A stretch of 16,816 nucleotides of DNA from Rubrobacter sp. (GTDB taxonomy: Bacteria > Actinomycetota > Rubrobacteria > Rubrobacterales > Rubrobacteraceae). A program made the translations under genes and the position numbers. The DNA lies in NCBI GenBank assembly GCA_016781885.1, contig JADDPM010000036.1, positions 1-16,816 of the forward strand, read 5' to 3'. Positions 7,427 to 14,673 of the stretch are shown here, piece after piece (the first letter of the stretch is position 1; every line of letters starts with the position of its first letter). A model generated the notes under the pieces. It was not told the DNA's origin and made no database searches. It saw only the letters and a program-made list of their open reading frames with translations.

Positions 7427-7529
7427 TCTCCAGCGACCTCCTGAACATCCGGGTGACTACGACGGTGTCACTCACAGTAAAGAGACGCTCCCCACCCGGG
7501 CCTTCGCCGAAGCGTTCGATCACGTTCAC
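7419..7529 (-). pseudogene. 36-codon remnant, possibly of a HadA-like dehydratase
   Basis: A short ORF beginning GTG at 7529, overlapping the SDR stop (GTGA), and ending TGA overlapping the HadB-like ATG. It reads VNVIERFGEGPGGERLFTV and ends FRRSLENG. The tight overlaps on both sides and its place between a FabG-like and a HadB-like gene suggest the scrap of a HadA-type (FAS1 dehydratase region) gene, mostly deleted. Homology is a guess from the C-terminal style; the piece is too short to be sure. Confidence 0.4.
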
Positions 7530-8285
7530 GCTCTCGACCCCCCGACGGCGTACAGGACCTGTCCGTTGATAAACGACGCCTCCTCGCTCGCGAAGAACAG
7601 TATCGCCGCCGCTATATCCTCAGGTCTGCCGCTACGGCCACGGGGATAGTCGCTACGCGCGCAGCGACGAAATCCTCGAGGTCGAAGCCCATCCTCTCGG
7701 CGGTAGTTCGCGTCATCTCCCTCTCGACAAAGCCCGGTGCGACCGCGTTCGCCGTGATGCCGAACTGGCCGAGCTCTATGGCGAGCGTCTTCGTGAAGCC
7801 CTGAAGGCTCGCCTTGACAGCCGAGTAGTTTGACTGGCCCGATTGCCTAAAGCCGAGGTCGAGGAGACGTTGACGATCCTGCCGTAGCGGTTCTCGACTA
7901 TGTGCTTCTGCGCCGCCCGGCTGCACAGGAAGGCGCCCGTCAAGTGTACATCCAATGCCGAGCACCAGTCCTCGTCCATCATCCTGAAGATCAAGTTATC
8001 GCACGTTATCCTCGCGTTGTTCACCAGGATATCCAGCCGCTCGTACCGCCCTGCGGTCTCGCTGACCGCCACCTCTGCCTCCTCACGGTCGGTCACGTCC
8101 AGTCGCATACCGAACGCTACCAGGCCTTCTCCTTTCAATGTCCCTGCCGCCTCCTCCGTCACGCCGCCGGCGATATCCGCAGCGCACACCGAGGCGCCCT
8201 CTTGCGCGAAGCGCCGGGCGGTTGCGAACCCGATGCCCCGGCCAGCCTCTGTTACCAGCGCCACCCGCCCGTCGAGCCTGCCCAC
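7526..8285 (-). pseudogene. frameshifted FabG-like SDR
   Basis: A full-length SDR reading frame (about 253 codons) broken twice. From GTG 8285 (RBS AAGGAGG) it reads MGRLDGRVALVTEAGRGIG through RIVNVSSTSALGN. It then shifts to NYSAVKASLQGFTKTLAIEL and FGITANAVAPGF, and shifts again to GRSGRPEDIAAAILFFASEE then GQVLYAVGG before TGA at 7526. Both shifts are repaired by one G: near 7838-7840 (a C-run on the plus strand), and within GTGGCC, which would be GTGGGCC. The Rossmann motif has Glu for Gly (TEAGRGIG) and NNAG has become NNAR, so the gene also carries damaging substitutions. It lies 9 nt after the hydroxyacyl-CoA dehydrogenase. The intact ancestor would have reduced 3-oxoacyl or oxidised 3-hydroxyacyl thioesters. 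Confidence 0.8.
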
Positions 8286-8294
8286 CCGGCCTCC

Positions 8295-9170
8295 TTACTC
8301 CGTCTCTTCCGGGTACTCATAGAAGCCCGCTCCGGTCTTCTGGCCCAGCCTGCCGGCCCGGACCAGCTCCTTGAGGATTCGCGGTGGCGTATAGTAAGCT
8401 TCGCCAAGCTCCTGGTGGACGTAGGCCATCACGTCGAGGGCCACGTCCAGGCCGATGAAGTCCCCCAGCTCGAACGGCCCGATTGGAAACCCAATCCCCT
8501 TTTTGACCAGCAGGTCGATGTCTTCTTTGCTCGCCACCCCCTCCTCCAACAGCCGCGCTGCCTCGATGATTATCGGCATCAGGAAACGGTTCGCCACGAA
8601 GCCGGGCACGTCCTTGTTCACGACGATCGGCAGCTTCCCGAAAGCGATTATGAGCGCCTTCGCCCTCTCGACGGTCTCTTCGCTCGTGAGCAGCCCCCGC
8701 GGCACCTCGACCGCCTCCCGGATCGGCGGCGGGGTGAAGAAATGCGTCCCGCAGACCTTGTCGGGCCTGTTCGTCGCGGAGGCGAGGTCGGTTATGGAGA
8801 TGGAGGAGGTGTTGGTTAGCAGGAGGGCGTTAGGGGCAAGGATCCCGTCTAGCGCCGCGAAGGCCTCTTTCTTTGGGGCGACCTTCTCTACTATAGCCTC
8901 GATCACCGCGTCCGCCCCGGCCATGTCCTCCAGGTTTACGGTCCAGTGGATGCGGCTATAGTGCTCGTCGGCCTCTTCCACCGAGAACGCGCCCCGGGCC
9001 GCGAAGCGCGAGAGCCCCTCCCGGACGTAGCGCTGGGCCTTTTCGAGGGCTTCGACCGCTGGATCGCACGCGACTATGGGGTGACCGGTCTGGGCGGCGA
9101 GCTGGACGATGCCGGCGCCCATCGTGCCGACGCCGAGGACGCCGACGGCTTGGGGGGCGCCTCCGTCCAC
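8295..9170 (-). CDS. 3-hydroxybutyryl-CoA / 3-hydroxyacyl-CoA dehydrogenase
   Basis: 291 residues, the usual length for monofunctional 3-hydroxyacyl-CoA dehydrogenases (FadB2/Hbd type). It oxidises (S)-3-hydroxyacyl-CoA with NAD in beta-oxidation. Seen: the Rossmann motif GVGTMG (13-18), EAIVE (91-95), NTSSISITDLA (120-130), the catalytic His143 in CGTHFFTPPP (family HFFNP) with Glu153 in AVEV, Asn194 in PGFVANR, and the C-terminal dimer motif GRLGQKTGAGFYEYP. The start GTG at 9170 shares its first G with the TAG of the upstream kinase gene, with AAGGA about ten bases before. The open frame extends further upstream inside the kinase gene but is not protein-like there. Thr replaces the usual Asn in HFFNP. 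Confidence 0.92.
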   Translation of the reverse strand: MDGGAPQAVGVLGVGTMGAGIVQLAAQTGHPIVACDPAVEALEKAQRYVREGLSRFAARGAFSVEEADEHYSRIHWTVNLEDMAGADAVIEAIVEKVAPKKEAFAALDGILAPNALLLTNTSSISITDLASATNRPDKVCGTHFFTPPPIREAVEVPRGLLTSEETVERAKALIIAFGKLPIVVNKDVPGFVANRFLMPIIIEAARLLEEGVASKEDIDLLVKKGIGFPIGPFELGDFIGLDVALDVMAYVHQELGEAYYTPPRILKELVRAGRLGQKTGAGFYEYPEETE

Positions 9171-10228
9171 TACAAGTCGTCCTTTTTGGAGAGTTCGTAG
9201 GCGTGTAGCATCACGTTCCGGACCCTCTCGTTGAAGTTGGCAAAACGGTCGTCCTTCGTCTGACCGTTGTGCCAGCGGGCGTAGATCTGCTGCAGGATCA
9301 CCCCGAGCTTGAAGTATCCGAAGACCATGTACCAGTGCATCTGCGAGACGTCGCGCCCGCTCCTCTCGGCGTAGTAGTCCACGAACTCCTTGCGGGTCAT
9401 GAAGCCGGGGGTCTCCGCCACCGTAGGCAACACCTCTCTGAGTTCCTGCGAGTCGCCGGCCTCGACCCAGTAAGAGAGCGAGACGGCCACGTCGAAGAGT
9501 GGATCTCCTATAGTCGTCATCTCCCAGTCGAGGACGGCGCGGACCTCGGTGAGGTCGTCGGGATTCAGGAGCAGGTTGTTGAGCTTGTAGTCGTTGTGGA
9601 CGATGGTGGCCGGCGGGCTCTCGGGGATGTCCCGGGAGATCCACTCGGTCAGGGGTCCGACCTCTTCTATCTCCTCGGTCTTGGCCTTGTCGTAGCGCCC
9701 GATCCAACCCTTCACCTGCCGCTCCAGGAAGCCCTCCGGCCTCCCGAATTCTCCCAGGCCCGCCCCCTGCCAATCCACGGCGTGTAGCTCCACCAGAGTG
9801 TCCACGACCATCCGGGACATTCCACGGCGCAACTCTTCTGTCGGCTCGACGCCCTCCGGGAAGGAGGCGTCCACGGTCACGCCCTCGCGCCGCTCCATCA
9901 CATAGAAGGGCGCCCCTATGATCGACTCGTCCTCGCAGAAGAAGTAGGGTTTGGGCGCGAGCGGAAACGCCTCGTGGAGCTTCATCAAGAGCTTCGACTC
10001 CCGGCCCATGTCGTGCGCCTTCGGCGGCACCGGCCCGAGCGGCGGACGTCTGAGCACGCCCTCCCAGTCCCCGATCTTTACGAGGTATGTGAGGTTCGAA
10101 GCCCCTGACGGGAACTGGCGGACCTCCAGATCCCCCTCGGGCACTCCCTCTATGTTCTCCCTTATATGCCGTTCGACCGCTTCGAGGTCGAAGTCCTCGC
10201 CCTCGCGAACCTGTATGGTGTCGGCCAT
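9170..10228 (-). CDS. phosphotransferase family protein (APH fold, ACAD10/11-like kinase domain)
   Basis: 352 residues with the aminoglycoside-phosphotransferase-like kinase fold. The ATP-binding N lobe begins with FPSGASNLTYLV (39-50). The catalytic loop is HNDYKLNN (211-218, Asp213 as base) and the metal site is DWEMTTIGDP (234-243). This subgroup is typically encoded beside acyl-CoA dehydrogenases and corresponds to the kinase domain of human ACAD10/ACAD11, which phosphorylates 4-hydroxyacyl-CoA during catabolism of hydroxy fatty acids. The direct overlap with a 3-hydroxyacyl-CoA dehydrogenase supports a lipid rather than an antibiotic substrate; that is inference. ATG 10228 follows AGGAGGCGAGGAGGAAG, a doubled Shine-Dalgarno. 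It lies 22 nt downstream of the ComB-like gene. Confidence 0.88.
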   Translation of the reverse strand: MADTIQVREGEDFDLEAVERHIRENIEGVPEGDLEVRQFPSGASNLTYLVKIGDWEGVLRRPPLGPVPPKAHDMGRESKLLMKLHEAFPLAPKPYFFCEDESIIGAPFYVMERREGVTVDASFPEGVEPTEELRRGMSRMVVDTLVELHAVDWQGAGLGEFGRPEGFLERQVKGWIGRYDKAKTEEIEEVGPLTEWISRDIPESPPATIVHNDYKLNNLLLNPDDLTEVRAVLDWEMTTIGDPLFDVAVSLSYWVEAGDSQELREVLPTVAETPGFMTRKEFVDYYAERSGRDVSQMHWYMVFGYFKLGVILQQIYARWHNGQTKDDRFANFNERVRNVMLHAYELSKKDDL

Positions 10229-10250
10229 CTTCCTCCTCGCCTCCTGGGCG

Positions 10251-11009
10251 CTACGGCTTTTGAGCCGTCTCCGAATCCTCTACAGCACGCAACATACCCT
10301 CTACTACCTGCGGGACGATACCGCTCGCCCCCACGTCCCCGACGAACTCCAATTCCTCCACCATGTCGTTCTCCAGGAACCACCGCCCCGCCCGGCCCTC
10401 CTTTAGCGCCGCCATCTCGCGCCCGCCGAACCGCTCCGCGAAGTCGAGCGCGAGCCAGGCGGCATCGTTCAGCCGCCAGTCGTCGAGGTAACCATCCCCG
10501 TTCAGGCGCGAGAGGATGGCCGAGGCGCCCAGGAAGTCCTCGACGGTGAAGCGGCCCGCCGATCCCGCGCAGACGATGTAGACGGACTCCGTGCCGGAGT
10601 CTTCGAGATAGCGGGCAACAGCCGGGGCGTTGCGGAGGCAGCCGACGAGGAGCTTCTTCGCGCCCGCGGCGGTCCCGATGGCGCGCGTACCGTTAGTGGT
10701 CACGAAGATTACGTCTTTATCCGCGACTACCTCCGGCGCATACTCGTTCGGATACGGGCCGAGGTCATAGCCCTCTACCCTCTCCGCCCCCTGCTCACCG
10801 CCGCGCAGGAGCGAGGCAGCATCCAGCCTACCGCCGACCTCTTCGGCCTCTTCGAGGCTCGCGACCGGCAGGACGGTGCGGGCGCCGTTCTCGAGAACGG
10901 TGAGGAGAGTCGTCGTCGCCAGGAGGACGTCTATGATGACCACGGTCGCGTCGGTGAGCTTCTCCGGCTCGATCTCCTGCCGCGTCATCAAGACCCGTAG
11001 CCTCTTCAA
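10251..11009 (-). CDS. comB: 2-phosphosulfolactate phosphatase family protein (ComB-like)
   Basis: 252 residues. ComB removes phosphate from 2-phospho-3-sulfolactate on the archaeal route to coenzyme M; many bacteria carry homologues of unclear role. Seen: VIIDVLLATTTLLTVLENGA (24-43), PVASLEEAEE, YDLGPYPNEY, the TTNGTRA motif (104-110), GCLRNAPAVA and CAGSAGRFTVEDFLGA. The family motif is DVLRATTT; here Leu30 replaces that arginine, which may alter activity. The start is TTG 11009, which gives the family-like MKRLRVLMTRQE; ATG 10988 is possible but has no better RBS. GGGAG lies 11 nt upstream, rather far. No other coenzyme M genes are in view. It heads an operon with lipid genes, so the substrate is probably another phosphorylated acid. 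Confidence 0.82.
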   Translation of the reverse strand: MKRLRVLMTRQEIEPEKLTDATVVIIDVLLATTTLLTVLENGARTVLPVASLEEAEEVGGRLDAASLLRGGEQGAERVEGYDLGPYPNEYAPEVVADKDVIFVTTNGTRAIGTAAGAKKLLVGCLRNAPAVARYLEDSGTESVYIVCAGSAGRFTVEDFLGASAILSRLNGDGYLDDWRLNDAAWLALDFAERFGGREMAALKEGRAGRWFLENDMVEELEFVGDVGASGIVPQVVEGMLRAVEDSETAQKP

Positions 11010-11376
11010 AGAAGCGCAAACTCCCTTCCGATACAGTCAAAAGCGCCTCGTGCGCACTATACACGCCCTCCAGCACTGAGTAGTAGTGGCCGATACTGAC
11101 AGAATTACTCACTAGGCTTACTCGAAGCGTCCCACCACGCTGCTCATCGGGGCGAACCTTAACCACTCCGACAAACTTGGCCTTTAAGGTAGCTGTCTCG
11201 TCAAACCCACGCACCAGGCTAATCCGCCAATAGACGTGTTCGCAATACTGGCCGTATAACCAGCCACCTTGCGTCGTTGCCCAATTGACCACCGGACGGC
11301 CATAATAGTGTGGTGGATAATTACCATCGCGGCAGTGATGATCGGTAAGTCTGACGGCTTGGATAGCCTCATGGCC
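11010..11376 (-). pseudogene. open frame continuing past a TAG, probable broken 3' half of the orphan gene
   Basis: Immediately after the TAG at 11377-11379 the same frame stays open for about 122 codons, and further, out of frame with comB, into that gene to 10828. Its translation is well mixed rather than shadow-like, with segments such as RPVVNWATTQGGWLYGQY, LKAKFVGVVKVRPDEQ and GGTLRVSLVSNSVSIGHYYS suggesting a beta-rich domain. The only good internal start, GTG 11292, has no Shine-Dalgarno. I read it as the 3' part of the upstream gene, cut off by a nonsense codon and truncated where it joins comB. I recognise no family. A free-standing small gene from 11292 remains possible. Confidence 0.4.
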
Positions 11377-11871
11377 CTAGTTTACGCTAGTTACGCTAGA
11401 ACGCCCTATGAATAATGGATGGCTTTCTATTTCGGCTTGTCTGGTTTGTAAGTCGGCGCGCTTCCTGCGTTCCTCCGCTATACCGACCATCCGCCCTTCT
11501 AGCACATTTAGCAACTGGAAAACGCCCATGTGCTCTTCATGGTCACTGCGTTTTTCCAGACTGTCGTAGATGCTATCGCTGGTTTGCACAAATTGCTGTT
11601 CTAATTCAGGGGTCCATGGGTCTGACCCCGCTTCAACTTGAGATCGTAAAACGATCAAGTTTTCTAGAATGGTCAGGTAGCCTTCATACTTCTGCAAAAG
11701 CAGGCTGTAGTTGTCGCGATCCTTGTGGACCTGAGTGTTTGTGGGTATGTAGCGTATCTGCCAGCGTCTCCATAGCCAACACCCCAGCCCTACGATTTCT
11801 TGGCGCATCAGCGCCAGCACAGCCAGGATGACGGCTAGCCATTCTGGTTTACTCAGAAAATCCGGTAGCAT
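11377..11871 (-). CDS. hypothetical protein, N-terminal membrane anchor plus helical domain
   Basis: 164 residues, not recognised. Residues 11-22 (EWLAVILAVLAL) begin a hydrophobic segment that may run to WLWRRW near residue 37, giving one membrane anchor followed by a basic stop. The rest is charged and helix-prone (YSLLLQKYEGYLTILENLIV, VFQLLNVLEGRM, ERRKRADLQTRQAEI), probably a cytoplasmic coiled coil. ATG 11871 has only a weak TAGG before it. Base composition is clearly lower in GC than in the flanking genes, suggesting acquisition. The last codons lie in a direct repeat (TTTACGCTAG/TTACGCTAG, 11381-11399). The frame stays open past the stop, so this may be the 5' part of a longer broken gene. 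Confidence 0.5.
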   Translation of the reverse strand: MLPDFLSKPEWLAVILAVLALMRQEIVGLGCWLWRRWQIRYIPTNTQVHKDRDNYSLLLQKYEGYLTILENLIVLRSQVEAGSDPWTPELEQQFVQTSDSIYDSLEKRSDHEEHMGVFQLLNVLEGRMVGIAEERRKRADLQTRQAEIESHPLFIGRSSVTSVN

Positions 11872-12287
11872 CCTACGTGCATTTTACAATACTACGGGCA
11901 CGTTGAGTAGGCACTACTGTGGATAACGTTTAAAAACCCCTGCAAATCCTCTCTCATTCTTAGGTACAGCTTAACCTAGACAATGCGCGCTCCGTTGCTT
12001 ACATTAGCTCCGATAGCTCCGAAGTGTGGGGCTCAAGACGTAGGAGGCAAGCTGAATGGCGGACAGACGTGCAGGCAGGGGGACCTTATGTCCCTGACGA
12101 GGGCGGTGGTACGCAACCACGGTCCCACAACAATGACGGATCGTGGCGCAAGAAGCGCAAGGACGCTGGTAAGAAGCGCAAAAAGTAGGGTACGCGGTTA
12201 GAGGTATGGAGTCTTCCAAACACACGCCACAACTGCGGATCCGAGTGAAGTGTCCGGGATTATACAGGCCACTTTGTTTTCAATCAA
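11872..12287. other. lower-GC intergenic stretch with a DnaA box and a short basic ORF
   Basis: No recognisable gene in 416 nt. It holds a perfect DnaA box, TTATCCACA on the minus strand at 11918-11926, beside the AT-rich TTTAAAAA. It also holds a plus-strand open frame from GTG 12024 to TAG 12188 (54 codons) whose end is lysine/arginine-rich (SWRKKRKDAGKKRKK), encoded by an 11-nt repeat AAGAAGCGCAA at 12150 and 12171. That ORF has no clear RBS and indifferent codon bias, so I do not call it a gene. Confidence 0.5.
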
Positions 12288-12602
12288 TTGGTTAGGGATA
12301 CTGCGGGGGAGCACGTGGCAGTCGCTCCCTTCGTGTTCCCCGCAGCCGTCTTGCTCGCCCTCGGGATCTTGAAGCTCCAGCAGCGTAGACACAGAGCCGT
12401 CTCCCCGAAGCGGAGCAAGGCGCGGGAGCTCCTCTCGGCCGCCAGGAACAACGGTGGCCGCATAACCCCAGACAAAAGCAACGCGAGACGTCCGACGAAC
12501 CAGGGCCTGCTCGACGGGCACCTCCTTCGCCAAGCGCAGGCGGATCGAAAGCGCCCGCCACGTAGTTGTTTTCCTCGCTCCATGGTATACGCTCAACCGT
12601 AG
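12288..12602 (+). CDS. small putative single-pass membrane protein
   Basis: Up to 104 residues, not recognised. It reads VAVAPFVFPAAVLLALGILK (about 10-29), a good membrane segment, followed by QQRRHRAVSPKRSKARELL, a basic tail that would face the cytoplasm. Across about 12312-12545 roughly four fifths of third codon positions are G or C while second positions are AT-richer, the pattern expected of true coding in this genome; the overlapping minus-strand frames lack it. The start is uncertain: TTG 12288 has no RBS, and GTG 12315 has GGGGGAG only three bases away. It ends 22 nt before the gamma-glutamyltransferase-like gene and could be cotranscribed with it. The last 20 residues look less natural, so the end may be frame-damaged. 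Confidence 0.4.
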   Translation: MVRDTAGEHVAVAPFVFPAAVLLALGILKLQQRRHRAVSPKRSKARELLSAARNNGGRITPDKSNARRPTNQGLLDGHLLRQAQADRKRPPRSCFPRSMVYAQP

Positions 12603-12624
12603 GCGTATTTTCTAGGAGCGTATC

Positions 12625-14535
12625 TTGAGAAGGTTGTTTCTTGCAATCTTTGTGGTGTCGGTCGTCGCGGTCCTGACCTCTTGCGGCGCACCATCCGCTG
12701 GCTCGGAGAGGGCCTCCGTAGGGGAGGAGACCACCGCCAGAGAAGCCACATCTCAGGAGCAAAGCCAGTCCGGCGAGGAGACGACTGTCGCGGAGACCTC
12801 CGCAACGACCGCCGGAGCGACCCTTGCGGAGATCGGGCCGGAGCCGCGCTCGAGCACGGCCGCGAGCCCGGCTGTCGGGGGCGCAGGGATGGTCAGCTCG
12901 GCCAATCCATACGCCACGCGGGCGGGGCTCCAGATCCTAGACAACGGGGGCAACGCGTTCGACGCGGCGGTGGCGGTCGCCGCCGCCCTGAACGTCGCCG
13001 AACCGATGATGAGCGGCATCGGCGGCTACGGGGCTATAGTGGTTTACGACGCCGAGAGCGGCGAGACACGGTTCCTCGACACCGGAAGCAGGGTCCCCGA
13101 GAACCTCGACCCGAGCGTGTTCCGTGAACCGACGCCGAACTACATAGACAACCGCTGCGGCGCGATGGCCGTAGCCACGCCGGGCAACCTGAACGCGTGG
13201 GAAGCCCTCTCAAACGACTACGGGGAGTTGGAGTGGGGCCGCCTCTTCGATCCCGCCATAGAGCTCGCCGACGAGGGGATCATCCTTGGCGACATCACGG
13301 CTGGTTGGATCGACGCGGCGTGGCCGGCCTTCCCGGAGAATGCGAGGAGCTTCTACGGTAACAACGGCATACCTCTCAGAGCCGGGGAAACCCTCGTTCA
13401 GGAGGACCTAGGTGATTCGTTCAGGCTTATCGCCGGCGAGGGCGCGAGCGCGATGTATGAGGGCGAGTTGGGACAGGCCATAGACGCCACCATGCGCGAG
13501 AGTGGCGGTTTTCTGACCCTCGAGGACCTGGGCGACAACCGCGCCCGGTGGAGGGAGACGATCAGCCTGGACTACCAGGGCTACGAGATCGTTACGGCCT
13601 CGCCCCCGTCCACCTCCTGGGGCGCGCTGGTCCGCCTGGGCGTAATGGAGCAGTTCGGCCTGCAGCCCTCCGACCACAACACCACCTCGTACCTGCACAC
13701 CTTCGCGGAGGTCTCCAAGCAGACCGGCCGGGCGACCAGAGAATACGCCGCCGACCCCGAGATAGCCAAGACGCCGCTGGACCTGCTGTTCTCGCAAGAG
13801 TTCCTCGCCGCGCAGGCCGCCGCCGTGAACCCTTCGCAGGCGTCGCCGAACGTGCCGTTCGCCCAGTTCGGCCAGCCGACCCGTTGCATACCCCAGAGCT
13901 ACACCACGTACGGACCACCCTCCCCCGACGCCGAGAACGTGCAAAACGCCCAGCAGGGAGACTCCCAACAAGGGCACACCACCCACTTCGTCGTCGCGGA
14001 CGAAGAGGGGAACGTGGTCAGCGCGACGCAGACTCTGGGCAACATCTTCGGGAGCAAGGTCATGCCGGAGGGGACGGGGATCTGGCTGAACGACGCCCTC
14101 TCCTGGTCCCGCTTCGATCCCCCGGGCAACGTCTTCGACGTCTACCCCGGACGCCAGAGCCTCTACGCCCTGTGTCCGACCATCGTCATTAGCGACGGGA
14201 GGCCCTACATCGCGATAGGAACCCCTGGCGGACGCACCATCCAGCAGACCACGCCGCAGATGCTAACGAACGTGATCGGCTTCGGCATGGACGTCCAGCA
14301 GGCGGTCTCCGCTCCCCGCGTGAGCACCACGTTCCCGGACGCTCTGGTAGTCGAGGCCGGCATACCGGTCTCGGTGCGCAACGAACTGTCGGCCCTGGGT
14401 CACAACGTGCTAGTAGACGAGCGCGGCCTCGGCAACGCCCACGCCCTGACTATCGAGTACGATTCGCAAGGCAACCCATCCACCTTCACCGGAGGAGCGG
14501 ACCCGCGCGGCGAAGGCGTCGCAGCCGGAACCTGA
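12625..14535 (+). CDS. gamma-glutamyltransferase-family lipoprotein (Ntn hydrolase)
   Basis: 636 residues. The N terminus is a lipoprotein signal (MRRLFLAIFVVSVVAVLTSC; lipobox LTSC, Cys20), then a Ser/Thr/Glu-rich linker (21-80), so the enzyme should be anchored outside the membrane. The large-subunit part begins near 84 (GGAGMVSSANPYATRAG, DNGGNAFDAAVAVAAAL). The self-cleavage and nucleophile site is HTTHF, with catalytic Thr452. The oxyanion glycines are Gly535-Gly536 (GTPGG). Residues that hold the gamma-glutamyl group in the E. coli enzyme are not conserved: FRE becomes TGS near 153, the MDDF aspartate is lost in LNDALSWSRF, and the serine pair is Tyr514-Ala515. It may therefore hydrolyse another amide. 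TTG 12625 follows AGGAG at eight bases. Confidence 0.88.
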   Translation: MRRLFLAIFVVSVVAVLTSCGAPSAGSERASVGEETTAREATSQEQSQSGEETTVAETSATTAGATLAEIGPEPRSSTAASPAVGGAGMVSSANPYATRAGLQILDNGGNAFDAAVAVAAALNVAEPMMSGIGGYGAIVVYDAESGETRFLDTGSRVPENLDPSVFREPTPNYIDNRCGAMAVATPGNLNAWEALSNDYGELEWGRLFDPAIELADEGIILGDITAGWIDAAWPAFPENARSFYGNNGIPLRAGETLVQEDLGDSFRLIAGEGASAMYEGELGQAIDATMRESGGFLTLEDLGDNRARWRETISLDYQGYEIVTASPPSTSWGALVRLGVMEQFGLQPSDHNTTSYLHTFAEVSKQTGRATREYAADPEIAKTPLDLLFSQEFLAAQAAAVNPSQASPNVPFAQFGQPTRCIPQSYTTYGPPSPDAENVQNAQQGDSQQGHTTHFVVADEEGNVVSATQTLGNIFGSKVMPEGTGIWLNDALSWSRFDPPGNVFDVYPGRQSLYALCPTIVISDGRPYIAIGTPGGRTIQQTTPQMLTNVIGFGMDVQQAVSAPRVSTTFPDALVVEAGIPVSVRNELSALGHNVLVDERGLGNAHALTIEYDSQGNPSTFTGGADPRGEGVAAGT

Positions 14536-14673
14536 ACGCCATGAAGGGCATTCCAATAACGAGTACCGCCAGGCTAGCTACCGTGTGGCCTGCCGCACGT
14601 CGCTCTCGCACGGTTCGACCCCTCGATGATCACCGATCCGTCTTCATCACCTGATACCGGGTTGTTCTCTCAC
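14536..14673. other. gap downstream of the gamma-glutamyltransferase-like gene
   Basis: 138 nt between the transferase-like gene and the frameshifted small gene. I found no terminator-like hairpin with a T-run, no tRNA and no convincing reading frame. GGTTCGACCCC near 14615 resembles a tRNA T-loop but has no matching stem. Confidence 0.5.

Noticed and set aside
8295..9773. Long 492-codon frame extending the hydroxyacyl-CoA dehydrogenase upstream
   Set aside because: The upstream 200 codons are an Arg/Gly-rich shadow of the kinase gene; the dehydrogenase fold starts at GTG 9170.
12024..12188. 54-codon ORF ending in a Lys/Arg-rich tail
   Set aside because: No Shine-Dalgarno and average codon bias; described in the gap entry but not called as a gene.
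12198..12596. Minus-strand frames opposite the small membrane ORF
   Set aside because: They have the mirror-image codon periodicity of a plus-strand gene and unnatural composition.
14605..14630. tRNA-like T-loop GGTTCGACCCC
   Set aside because: The flanking bases do not form a T stem, and no acceptor or anticodon arm fits.
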